DNA of 48,220 nucleotides from assembly GCF_001005085.2 (NCBI RefSeq), contig NZ_LBMU02000019.1:1-48220 (forward strand), in the 5' to 3' direction. The position numbers and the translations under genes were made by a program. The stretch's first letter is position 1. Each line of letters opens with the position of its first letter. This document shows positions 1 through 6,951 of this stretch, piece by piece. The notes under the pieces are model-generated. The model saw only the letters and a list, made by a program, of their open reading frames with translations, made no database searches and was not told where the DNA came from. This DNA comes from Streptomyces humi. GTDB lineage: Bacteria; Actinomycetota; Actinomycetes; Streptomycetales; Streptomycetaceae.

Positions 1-15
1 GACCGACGCCCGGGT

Positions 16-135
16 CCGTGGTTCGGCCGACACTCCGGGCCGTGGTTCTGCCGACGCCCCGGTCCGTGGTTCTGCCGACGCTCCGGTCCGTGGTCCGGCC
101 GATGCTCCGGGCCGTGGTTCGACCGGCGGCTCGTG
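16..135. repeat. 24-bp minisatellite, five copies
   Basis: Five head-to-tail copies of a 24-bp unit begin at 16, 40, 64, 88 and 112, each starting CCGTGG and differing by a few bases. On the plus strand they would encode an 8-residue Val/Arg/Pro/Leu repeat, but no credible gene contains them. I see no other gene signal between position 1 and the protease stop at 273. Confidence 0.85.
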
Positions 136-145
136 CGGTGTGGGA

Positions 146-184
146 GAGGCGGGGGAGGCGGGGGAGGCGGGGGAGGAGGCGGGC
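146..184 (+). repeat. 9-bp G-rich repeat, possible G-quadruplex
   Basis: The unit GAGGCGGGG is repeated three times and followed by a degenerate copy, giving four close runs of three or more G on the plus strand. This pattern can form a G-quadruplex. It lies downstream of the protease stop codon. Confidence 0.7.
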
Positions 185-272
185 TGGGGAACGGCGGCGG
201 GCATCGGTTCTCCGGTACGGCGATCAGGGCACGCCTACCGTAGACCGCGAGAGAGCGATGGGCGCCCCGTCC

Positions 273-1736
273 TCACGCCCGGCTCACCCGCACCCGGTAC
301 GCCCCGTCCCCGTCCACACCCAGCACCCGGATCTCGATTCCGTGGCCCGGGTCCTTCAGGGTCTCGCCCGGGCCGAACGGGGCGTCGGAGAGTTCCGCCT
401 GGACGTTGGGGCTGCGGGTGCAGCCGCCGCTGTCGCGGTGGGCGTCGTAGACCTTGATCGGGCCGCGCCCGGTGTCGACGTTCGCGTCGACCTTGTAGAC
501 GAGGACGCCGGGGCGGCAGACCTCCTCGTCGTTGCCGCCCTTGGTGCGCACCTCGAGGGCGTAGCCGGTGCGGCCGTCGACGGGGACGAAGACCAGTTTG
601 CGGCCGCCCGCCCGGGAGAGCGGCGTGAGGGTGAGGTCGGTGGTGCCGCGCTTCGCCGCACAGCTGACCTGGTCGGCGTCCAGCCATCCCAGCTTCCACT
701 TGTGCCAGGCGAGCAGGTCGTTGTCGGCCCCCCAGTCCTCGCTCATGATGTCCCAGTGCCCCACCGCGCCCCCGCCCTCCTGGGTGTAGAGATCGGGCAG
801 GCCGAAGACGTGGCCGTTCTCGTGCGGGAGGACCCGGTAGCCGGTGCGGGCGTAGGAGCCGGAACCGTCGTCCTGGCGGGAGTAGACGAAGGAGGCGTTG
901 GCGACCGGTACGCCGTCGGCGACCGGGGCGTCGGCGTTGCCCGCGAAGGTCACCGACAGGACCGTGTCCAGGGCGGACGGGCCGGCGTTCGGGGTGACCA
1001 GCACGTTCAGGAGGTCGTACGACCGGAAGTCCACGTCCGGGTCGGCGGCGGCCACGATGTCCTGGACCAGCTGCCGGTAGCCGGGGTCGAAGGGGGCGCC
1101 GCGCTCTATGCCGTACGCGGCGAACGGCTTGGGCATCCGCAGCCAGTGGTCGATCGGGGCGGCCGGCTGGTAGTCGAGCTTGCCGTAGGAGGCGGTCCGG
1201 AACCATTCCTGGGTCTGCGGGAAGAACTCGCGGTAGCGGTCGAGCGCGTTGCCCTGGCCGGGCGCGTCGGAGAAGTCGACCATCAGGGTCAGGGCGTGCA
1301 CGGTGCCGGTGGATCGGGAGTAGCCGCCCGGTGTGGGTATGCCCTCGGTCATCTGGACGTGGTGGCCGCCGCTGATCAGGCAGGGGCCGTACGCGGCCGA
1401 GCGGGCCAGCGCGATCGGGCCGGCGCCGGCCGGGGTGGGTGCCGCCGTGAGGTGCCCGGAACCCGCCGACGTGCCGACCGCGAGGATCAGCGCGGTGACG
1501 GCGGCGAGGCAGACCGCACGGCGGGGGCGTATACGGCCCCCCGCGGCCCCCAGGGCCCCCATGGTCCCCGTGCCCCCCGCGGCGCCCATGGTCCCCGTGC
1601 CCCCCGCTGTTCCCCCTCCCCCCGTTGTCCCCGCGGATATCCGGCGGCCCGACGGAACCCGGCGGTGGGCGGGGCCGCGCCGGTGCGCGGAGGTGCGGCG
1701 GCTCACGGGTGTACGGCGACCGGGGTGCGGCTGCAT
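273..1736 (-). CDS. M6-family secreted metalloprotease
   Basis: A zinc metallopeptidase of the M6 (immune inhibitor A-like) family, predicted to be exported and to cleave proteins outside the cell. The zinc motif HENGH lies at residues 305-309 and is followed by the family's GLPDLY; the aspartate or a nearby residue completes metal binding. A hydrophobic segment after RIRPRR at about residues 70-90 looks like a signal peptide, but a long Arg/Gly/Thr-rich stretch precedes it. That stretch includes a twice-repeated GGTGTMGA segment encoded by 27-bp DNA repeats. I chose ATG 1736 because GAAAGG lies 7 bases upstream. ATG 1562 would give a more normal signal peptide and may be the true start. The C-terminal domain after the catalytic core is typical of the family. 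The product is about 487 aa and monocistronic, divergent from the TetR gene. Confidence 0.88.
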   Translation of the reverse strand: MQPHPGRRTPVSRRTSAHRRGPAHRRVPSGRRISAGTTGGGGTAGGTGTMGAAGGTGTMGALGAAGGRIRPRRAVCLAAVTALILAVGTSAGSGHLTAAPTPAGAGPIALARSAAYGPCLISGGHHVQMTEGIPTPGGYSRSTGTVHALTLMVDFSDAPGQGNALDRYREFFPQTQEWFRTASYGKLDYQPAAPIDHWLRMPKPFAAYGIERGAPFDPGYRQLVQDIVAAADPDVDFRSYDLLNVLVTPNAGPSALDTVLSVTFAGNADAPVADGVPVANASFVYSRQDDGSGSYARTGYRVLPHENGHVFGLPDLYTQEGGGAVGHWDIMSEDWGADNDLLAWHKWKLGWLDADQVSCAAKRGTTDLTLTPLSRAGGRKLVFVPVDGRTGYALEVRTKGGNDEEVCRPGVLVYKVDANVDTGRGPIKVYDAHRDSGGCTRSPNVQAELSDAPFGPGETLKDPGHGIEIRVLGVDGDGAYRVRVSRA

Positions 1737-1858
1737 GCATGGACCTTTCGCGCCACGGCAGCCGCCGGTGTCAGGCTGCACCCTTTCGATCACCCTGTGT
1801 CGAGGGGGCGGAGGACGCGCGCTGAAGAGGCCGATCGTGGGATTTCCCGGGCATGCGA

Positions 1859-1876
1859 GTGTGATTCAGGTCACAC
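1859..1876. promoter_or_regulatory. Crp-type binding site
   Basis: The sequence GTGTGATTCAGGTCACAC is a perfect 6+6 inverted repeat with a 6-base spacer. It contains TGTGA-N6-TCACA and also fits GTG-N6-GNCAC, the motif known for Streptomyces Crp. It lies 123 bp upstream of the protease start and 175 bp upstream of the TetR start, so either gene could be the target. The match is seen in the sequence; binding is inferred. Confidence 0.6.
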
Positions 1877-1903
1877 AAAATTGGGGGAGGGTGGGGAAAT
1901 AAC

Positions 1904-2031
1904 CGGGGACCCTCTCCCCGTTTAGACCTGTGTCAGAGCGAAACGGGGACCCAGTCCCCGGATCACGAAGACACGACCATGAAGCGCGATCACGAAGACG
2001 CGATCACCAAGACACCGGATCACCAAGACCG
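1904..2031. promoter_or_regulatory. Paired palindromes and imperfect repeats upstream of tetR
   Basis: Two dyads carry the same GGGGAC core 40 bp apart: CGGGGA/TCCCCG with a 5-base loop at 1904-1920, and CGGGGAC/GTCCCCG with a 3-base loop at 1944-1960. They are followed by about five imperfect 14-15-bp copies of GATCACGAAGACGC to 2031. The dyads are plausible operators for the adjacent TetR. With the Crp site, this accounts for the notable content of the 314-bp gap 1737-2050. Confidence 0.45.
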
Positions 2032-2050
2032 ACCAGACCAGGAGTGCGCC

Positions 2051-2701
2051 GTGCAGACCGCGACCGCCACCCCCGCCGTGCGCAAGGCACCCAGGCCCCG
2101 TGCCGACGCCCTGCGCAACCGGGAGCGGATCGTCACCGCCGCCCGCGAGATGTTCACCGAGTTCGGCCCGGATGTGCCGCTCGACGAGATCGCCCGCCGG
2201 GCCGGGGTCGGCAACGCCACTCTCTACCGCAACTTCCCCGACCGCGACGCGCTCGTCCGTGAGGTCGTCTGCTCCGTGATGGACCGGACGTCGGAGGCGG
2301 CCGAGCTGGCGCTCGCGGAGACCGGGGACGCCTTCGAGGCGCTGGAGCGGTTCGTGCACACCTCCGCCGACGAGCGGGTCAGCGCGCTGTGCCCGATGGT
2401 CTCCAGCACCTTCGACAAGAACCACCCGGACCTGAAAGCGGCGCGCGAGCGGTGTGAGCGGCTCATCGCGCAGATCATGGACCGCGCCAAGGCGGCCGGA
2501 CAGCTCCGTCCGGACGTGGGCGTCGGTGACGTGATGATCGCGGTGGCCCAGCTCAGCCGGCCCCCGGCCGGCACGGGCTGCCTGACCAACGACCGCTTCG
2601 TCCACCGTTATCTGCAACTGTTCCTGGACGGACTGCGGGCCCCGGCCCGCTCCGCCCTGCCGGGCACGGCCGTGACCATGGAGGACCTGCGCCAGTCCTG
2701 A
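2051..2701 (+). CDS. TetR-family transcriptional repressor
   Basis: A 216-aa TetR/AcrR-type repressor. The N-terminal helix-turn-helix occupies about residues 20-65, with the recognition segment ARRAGVGNATLYRNFPDRDAL being highly typical. The all-helical C-terminal half would bind a ligand. I chose GTG 2051 because CCAGGAG lies 6 bases upstream; the open frame extends to 1979, but that stretch is made of the DNA repeats described upstream. The gene is followed at about 300 bp by an MFS exporter on the same strand, so the simplest reading is that it represses that pump and perhaps itself. The ligand cannot be predicted. Confidence 0.9.
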   Translation: MQTATATPAVRKAPRPRADALRNRERIVTAAREMFTEFGPDVPLDEIARRAGVGNATLYRNFPDRDALVREVVCSVMDRTSEAAELALAETGDAFEALERFVHTSADERVSALCPMVSSTFDKNHPDLKAARERCERLIAQIMDRAKAAGQLRPDVGVGDVMIAVAQLSRPPAGTGCLTNDRFVHRYLQLFLDGLRAPARSALPGTAVTMEDLRQS

Positions 2702-2769
2702 CCCTCCCGCGAACCACCGGCCAGCTCACGGATCCACCGACCGACCGGCCCACCGGCCGACCGACCGAT

Positions 2770-2841
2770 CAACTGGGCGATCCGCTCACCGACCAACCGG
2801 GCGATCGGCCCACCGGTCAACCGGGCGATCCGTCCACCGAT
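2770..2841. repeat. 24-bp tandem repeat, three copies
   Basis: Three copies of a unit beginning CAACYGGGCGATC start at 2770, 2794 and 2818. They sit in the 299-bp spacer between tetR and the MFS gene. The same spacer holds CGTCACGAA at 2951-2959 and 2972-2980, 21 bp apart and so on one helical face, with a related copy at 2981. These could be operator half-sites. No gene is seen in the spacer. Confidence 0.75.
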
Positions 2842-3000
2842 GAGTCCGGAGCCGTCGACCGGTCCCGTATCTCACACGTCTGACACGTCTGACACCTCTC
2901 GCACGCCGTCTCGCACCACGACTCGCACACCGGTTCATCCTGCCGAATTCCGTCACGAACTCCCGACTTTCCGTCACGAAGTCACGAAGTGGGTACCCCC

Positions 3001-4539
3001 ATGTCTGCAACAGCCGCCAAGGCTCCCGGCGCACCGGCATCGTCCGGTGACGCCAACCGCTGGAAAGCGCTCGTCTTCATCGCGCTCGCCCAGCTGATGG
3101 TCGTCCTCGACGCCACCATCGTGAACATCGCGCTGCCCTCCGCCCAGACCGACCTGGGCATCTCCGACGGCAACCGGCAGTGGGTCGTCACGGCCTACGC
3201 CCTCGCCTTCGGCGGTCTGCTCCTCTTCGGCGGCCGGATCGCCGACCTGTGGGGTCGCAAGCGGGCCTTCGTCATAGGCCTGACCGGCTTCGCCGCCGCC
3301 TCCGCCCTCGGTGGCGCCGCGACCTCCGGTGCCATGATGTTCGGCGCCCGCGCCCTCCAGGGCGTCTTCGGCGCCATGCTCGCCCCGGCCGCGCTCTCCC
3401 TGCTCGCCGTGATGTTCACGGACGCCAAGGAGCGTGCCAAGGCGTTCGGCATCTACGGCGCGATCGCCGGTGGCGGCGGCGCCGTCGGCTTCATCCTCGG
3501 CGGTGTGCTCACCGAGTACCTGGACTGGCGCTGGACGTTCTTCGTGAACATCCCGTTCGCCATCGTCGCCGCGCTCGGCGCGTACTTCGTCATCCGGGAG
3601 CCGGAGGGCGGCCGCAACCGCAACCCGCTGGACATCCCCGGCGTACTGCTCTCCACCCTCGGCCTGGTCTCCCTGGTCTACGGCTTCACCCGCGCCGAGT
3701 CCGACGGCTGGGGCGACGCCACCACCGTGGGCCTGTTCGTCGCCTCCGCGGTGCTGCTGATCGCGTTCGTGGTCACCGAGGCCCGGGTCAAGGCCCCGCT
3801 GCTGCCGCTGCGCGTCGTCCTCGACCGCAACCGCGGCGGTATCTACCTCTCGCTCGGTATCGCGATCATCGCGATGTTCGGCACCTTCCTCTTCCTGACC
3901 TACTACCTCCAGGTCATCAAGGGCTTCTCGCCGATCAAGACCGGCTTCGCCTTCCTGCCCATGATCGCGGGCATGATGATCGGCTCCACCCAGATCGGCA
4001 CCCGGCTGATGACCCGGGTCCCGGCCCGGGCGCTGATGGGTCCCGGCTTCCTGGTCGCCGCGGCCGGCATGCTGGTCATGACGCAGATGGAGATCGGCTC
4101 CTCGTACGCCTCGACCATCCTTCCGGCGATGCTGCTGCTCGGTCTCGGCATGGGTACGGCGTTCATGCCGGCCATGTCCCTGGCCACGCTCGGTGTCGAG
4201 CCCCGCGACGCCGGTGTCGCCTCCGCGATGGTCAACACCTCGCAGCAGGTGGGCGGCGCCATCGGCACGGCCCTGCTGAACACCATCGCCGCCTCCGCGA
4301 CGACGTCGTACATCAAGGACCACATCGCCACCGCGACCTCCAAGTCGCAGCAGCAGCTGGTCCAGATGGAGGGTGCGGTGCACGGCTACGCCAACGCGAT
4401 CTGGGTCGCCGTGGGCATGCTGGTGCTGGCCGCGGTGGTCGTGGTGACCTTCGTCAACGCCGGCAAGCCCGAGACGACCGCGGTCACCTCCGGCGAGGGC
4501 GCGGAGGACGAGCTGGCGGTTCCGGTGGTCGCCCACTGA
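3001..4539 (+). CDS. DHA2-family MFS drug exporter (EmrB/QacA type)
   Basis: A 512-aa proton-driven multidrug exporter with a predicted 14 transmembrane segments. LDATIVNIALP at the end of TM1 is the DHA2 signature, and GGRIADLWGRKR in the TM2-3 loop is MFS motif A. RALQGVFGAMLAPAALSLL and the proline- and glycine-rich helix 5 are also typical. ATG 3001 is preferred; GTG 2989 would add four residues, and neither has a strong ribosome site. The gene follows a TetR gene that probably controls it. Substrates are unknown, and no resistance phenotype can be claimed from sequence. The 3' end faces the convergent marR gene across a tandem-repeat block. Confidence 0.92.
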   Translation: MSATAAKAPGAPASSGDANRWKALVFIALAQLMVVLDATIVNIALPSAQTDLGISDGNRQWVVTAYALAFGGLLLFGGRIADLWGRKRAFVIGLTGFAAASALGGAATSGAMMFGARALQGVFGAMLAPAALSLLAVMFTDAKERAKAFGIYGAIAGGGGAVGFILGGVLTEYLDWRWTFFVNIPFAIVAALGAYFVIREPEGGRNRNPLDIPGVLLSTLGLVSLVYGFTRAESDGWGDATTVGLFVASAVLLIAFVVTEARVKAPLLPLRVVLDRNRGGIYLSLGIAIIAMFGTFLFLTYYLQVIKGFSPIKTGFAFLPMIAGMMIGSTQIGTRLMTRVPARALMGPGFLVAAAGMLVMTQMEIGSSYASTILPAMLLLGLGMGTAFMPAMSLATLGVEPRDAGVASAMVNTSQQVGGAIGTALLNTIAASATTSYIKDHIATATSKSQQQLVQMEGAVHGYANAIWVAVGMLVLAAVVVVTFVNAGKPETTAVTSGEGAEDELAVPVVAH

Positions 4540-4577
4540 GCCGCTGAGCGACCCACCGCGGGGTACCCGTACGCGGA

Positions 4578-4711
4578 CCTGTTCCGGCTCACCGGGCCTG
4601 TTCCGGCTCACCGGGCCTGTTCCGGCTCACCGGGCCTGTTCCGGCTCACCGGGCCTGTTCCGGCTCACCGGACCTGTTCCGGCTCTCACCGGACCTGTTC
4701 CGGCTCAGCGG
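4578..4711. repeat. 19-bp tandem repeat that includes the marR stop codon
   Basis: Seven copies of CCTGTTCCGGCTCACCGGG are present: five exact-length units from 4578, one 21-bp variant at 4673, and a last copy at 4694-4711. The last copy contains the marR stop codon (4705-4707). Read on the minus strand, every unit carries TGAGCCGGAACAGG, so the array looks like serial duplication of the end of marR. Because 19 is not a multiple of 3, the array supplies stops in all frames. Confidence 0.9.
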
Positions 4712-5220
4712 AGCCAGGGCAGGTCCGCGCCCGCATCGCTCGGCTGTAGGCCTTCGGCGACGATCTGCATGATCTCGCCGAAGGCCTGCTGCTGTTCCGG
4801 GGTCAGCCGCTCGAACAGCGCCTGCCGTACGGCGGCCACATGGCCGGGCGCGGTGCGCCGCAGCACCTCGACGCCCTCGTCGGTGAGGACGGCGAACTGG
4901 CCGCGCTTGTCGGAGGGGCAGTCCTCCCGTCGTACCCAGCCGTTCTTCTCCAGGCGGGCGACGGCGTGCGAGAGCCGGGAGCGGGTGATCTTCGCGTTCA
5001 TCGCCAGCTCGGTCATCCGCAGTCGCCGGCCGGGCGCCTCGGCGAGCCCGACGAGCAGTCCGTAGTAGATGTGCGGCATCCCCGCGTCCCGCTGGAGCTG
5101 ACGGTCCAGATGGTCCTCCAGCAAGGTCGAGGCGTGCAGGTACGCGCGCCAGACGCGCTGTTCGTCGGTGGTGAGCCAGCGCTGCTGGCGGGTGGTGGCG
5201 GATGCGGATGCCGTATTCAT
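4705..5220 (-). CDS. MarR-family transcriptional regulator
   Basis: A 171-aa winged-helix regulator of the MarR family. The central region has the typical order: helix RLRMTELAMNAKITRSRLSHAVARLEKNGWV followed by the wing REDCPSDKRGQFAVLTDEG. ATG 5220 was chosen; GTG 5229 would add three residues. The gene is divergent from a LigB-type dioxygenase, and the 154-bp gap holds two AT-rich dyads that are plausible operators. MarR proteins next to aromatic-ring or quinone-handling enzymes often sense phenolic or oxidising compounds, so control of the dioxygenase by an aromatic ligand is a reasonable inference. Confidence 0.92.
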   Translation of the reverse strand: MNTASASATTRQQRWLTTDEQRVWRAYLHASTLLEDHLDRQLQRDAGMPHIYYGLLVGLAEAPGRRLRMTELAMNAKITRSRLSHAVARLEKNGWVRREDCPSDKRGQFAVLTDEGVEVLRRTAPGHVAAVRQALFERLTPEQQQAFGEIMQIVAEGLQPSDAGADLPWLR

Positions 5221-5244
5221 GCATCCCACTGTACGAGGCCTCTC

Positions 5245-5308
5245 CTTGAAGATTAAACAAGTCCGGCGTAAGGTGTCGGACGGAAAGCTTGAGAGTTAAA
5301 ACATCAAG
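5245..5308. promoter_or_regulatory. Two AT-rich inverted repeats in the marR-dioxygenase gap
   Basis: Dyad 1 has CTTG at 5245-5248 and CAAG at 5258-5261 around AAGATTAAA. Dyad 2 has CTTGA at 5288-5292 and TCAAG at 5304-5308 around a spacer containing GTTAAAA. Both stand out in GC-rich DNA and share CTTGA..TTAAA. The second also resembles the HspR HAIR layout (CTTGAGT-N7-ACTCAAG), matching 11 of 14 defined bases. A TTGAGA-N17-TATCAG pair (5289-5317) could be the dioxygenase promoter, which the second dyad would overlap. Confidence 0.6.
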
Positions 5309-5374
5309 TTGTATCAGCCATCGGTCACATTGGGTTACATCGGGTCGAGGAACGGCCCGGAGGGAGCCGCCGTC

Positions 5375-6187
5375 ATGTCCGCCGCCGCCCCGGAGCGATC
5401 CGCCGCTTCCCGTGAGCGCATGCCCGCCCTCTATCTGAGCCACGGCGCGCCGCCGCTCGCCGACGACCCCGTCTGGCCGGGCGAACTGGCCGCCTGGAGC
5501 GCCGGCCTGCCCCGCCCGAAGGCGATCCTGATGGTCTCCGCGCACTGGGAGGAGGCCCCGCTCGCCCTCGGCGCCGTACGGACCGTCCCGCTCGTCTACG
5601 ACTTCTGGGGCTTCCCCGAGCACTACTACCAGGTGCGGTACGAGGCCCCCGGCGCGCCGGAGCTGGCCGAGAGCGTGCGCAAGCTGCTGCGCGCCCCCGG
5701 CACCCCCGTGCAGGACATCCCGGACCGCGGCCTGGACCACGGCGCCTACGTACCCCTGGTGGAGATGTTCCCGGCCGCCGACATTCCCGTCCTCCAGATC
5801 TCCATGCCCACCCTCGACCCGGTGCGGCTGATGGAGATCGGCCGCCGGCTCGCCCCGCTGCGCGACGAGGGCGTGCTGATCGTCGGCTCCGGCTTCTTCA
5901 CCCACAACCTCGCCGCCCTGCGCCACACCGGCGGCGGTGTGCCGACCTGGTCCTCCGAGTTCGACGACTGGGGTCACCGGGCCCTGGAGAACCGCGACTG
6001 GGACGCCCTGCTCGACTTCCTCGACAAGGCCCCCGCCGGCCGCTACGCCCACCCGCGCACCGAGCACTTCGCCCCGCTCTTCGTCACCATGGGCGCGGCG
6101 GAGGCGGGCGGCGAACTGGATGCGCAGAAGTCGGTGATCGACGGGTTCTGGCTGGGAATGGCGAAGAGGTCCGTGCAGTTCGGGTGA
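5375..6187 (+). CDS. Class III extradiol dioxygenase, LigB/YgiD family
   Basis: A 270-aa member of the LigB superfamily, the group of E. coli YgiD (a zinc-dependent 4,5-DOPA extradiol dioxygenase). Metal-ligand histidines are visible in SHGAPPL, SAHWE and GLDHGAYVPL, and the downstream HPRTEHFAPL block is conserved. The segment YDFWGFPEHYY is diagnostic of the YgiD-like subgroup. ATG 5375 has GGAGGGAG 8 bases upstream; the open frame extends to 5309 but lacks a better start. The enzyme probably opens the ring of a catechol. It is divergent from marR, which probably controls it. The natural substrate is unknown. Confidence 0.9.
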   Translation: MSAAAPERSAASRERMPALYLSHGAPPLADDPVWPGELAAWSAGLPRPKAILMVSAHWEEAPLALGAVRTVPLVYDFWGFPEHYYQVRYEAPGAPELAESVRKLLRAPGTPVQDIPDRGLDHGAYVPLVEMFPAADIPVLQISMPTLDPVRLMEIGRRLAPLRDEGVLIVGSGFFTHNLAALRHTGGGVPTWSSEFDDWGHRALENRDWDALLDFLDKAPAGRYAHPRTEHFAPLFVTMGAAEAGGELDAQKSVIDGFWLGMAKRSVQFG

Positions 6188-6206
6188 GCGGGGCGGGAGC
6201 GCCCGG

Positions 6207-6725
6207 TCAGAGATCCTTCTCGTACCAGGCCACGTCCCAGTAGCGGCCGAACTTGCGGCCCACCTCGCGGTACGTGCCGACGTACCGGAAGCCGAAGCGC
6301 TCGTGCAGCCGGGTGGACGCCTCGTTCGGCTGCGCGACGCCCGCGTAGGCGCGGTGCAGGTCCTCGCCCGCGAGCGCCTCGAAGAGGGCCGTGTAGAGGA
6401 GCGTGCCGATACCGCGCCGGCCGGCCTCGGGGGCCAGGTACACCGTCGTCTCCACCGAGGTCCCGTAGGCCGGTTTCGCGCGGTAGGGGCTGGATGTGGC
6501 GTACCCGAGAATCTCCTGTGAGTCCGCCGCCACGGCAACCATCAGGCGGTACGGGCCGTCTTCCGGGTGGGAGAGCAGCCACGGACGACGCTCTTCCGGA
6601 GTGAAGACCACCGTGTCGAATGTGATGGGCGTCTCATGGACGTAGTGGTTGTAGATCTCGGTGAGGGCTTCGAGGTCCCCCTCGTTCCCCGGCCTGACCT
6701 GCACCTCTGTACGTTCCGACGACAT
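6207..6725 (-). CDS. GNAT N-acetyltransferase, phosphinothricin-acetyltransferase-like
   Basis: A 172-aa acetyl-CoA-dependent N-acetyltransferase of the PAT/Bar/MnaT group. IYNHYVHETPITFDT near the N-terminus, VETTVYLAPEAGRRGIGTLL (acetyl-CoA loop) at about residues 90-110, and NEASTRLHERFGFRYVGTY are the family landmarks. Relatives acetylate phosphinothricin, methionine sulfoximine or similar amino-acid analogues; the substrate here cannot be assigned. The ATG has GAGGAG 6 bases upstream. It is transcribed divergently from hrdD. Confidence 0.88.
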   Translation of the reverse strand: MSSERTEVQVRPGNEGDLEALTEIYNHYVHETPITFDTVVFTPEERRPWLLSHPEDGPYRLMVAVAADSQEILGYATSSPYRAKPAYGTSVETTVYLAPEAGRRGIGTLLYTALFEALAGEDLHRAYAGVAQPNEASTRLHERFGFRYVGTYREVGRKFGRYWDVAWYEKDL

Positions 6726-6785
6726 CCCGACTCCTCACGTGGTCGCGCAGGATACTGCATGATCAGAAAAATCGGGGGGCGGCGT

Positions 6786-6812
6786 GGGAATTCTGTCCGG
6801 ATTCCAGTCGTT
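6786..6812 (+). promoter_or_regulatory. SigR-type promoter of hrdD
   Basis: GGGAAT at 6786-6791 is followed by exactly 18 bases and GTT at 6810-6812, an exact match to the SigR consensus GGAAT-N18-GTT. It lies about 140 bp upstream of the hrdD start. From general knowledge, S. coelicolor hrdD is transcribed by a SigR-dependent promoter, which agrees. Confidence 0.8.
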
Positions 6813-6951
6813 GTTTCCATCAGATGCAGGGCACTCGGCGAGAGTCCGAGGAGTTCCAGGAGTGGAGTTCCCCAGGGCGTCGAGTCGAGGACCCGGCAGC
6901 TGAAGGACCGACAGGACCACCCCGCCCGCCCACCATCGCAAGGGAGCACGC

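Noticed and set aside
18..1925. 635-codon open frame antisense to the metalloprotease
   Set aside because: The minus strand carries the HENGH motif and normal codon bias; this frame is a GC-bias shadow.
2051..4539. TetR/MFS pair as an antibiotic resistance cassette of a biosynthetic cluster
   Set aside because: No biosynthetic genes lie nearby, and DHA2 pumps with TetR regulators are common housekeeping pairs in Streptomyces.
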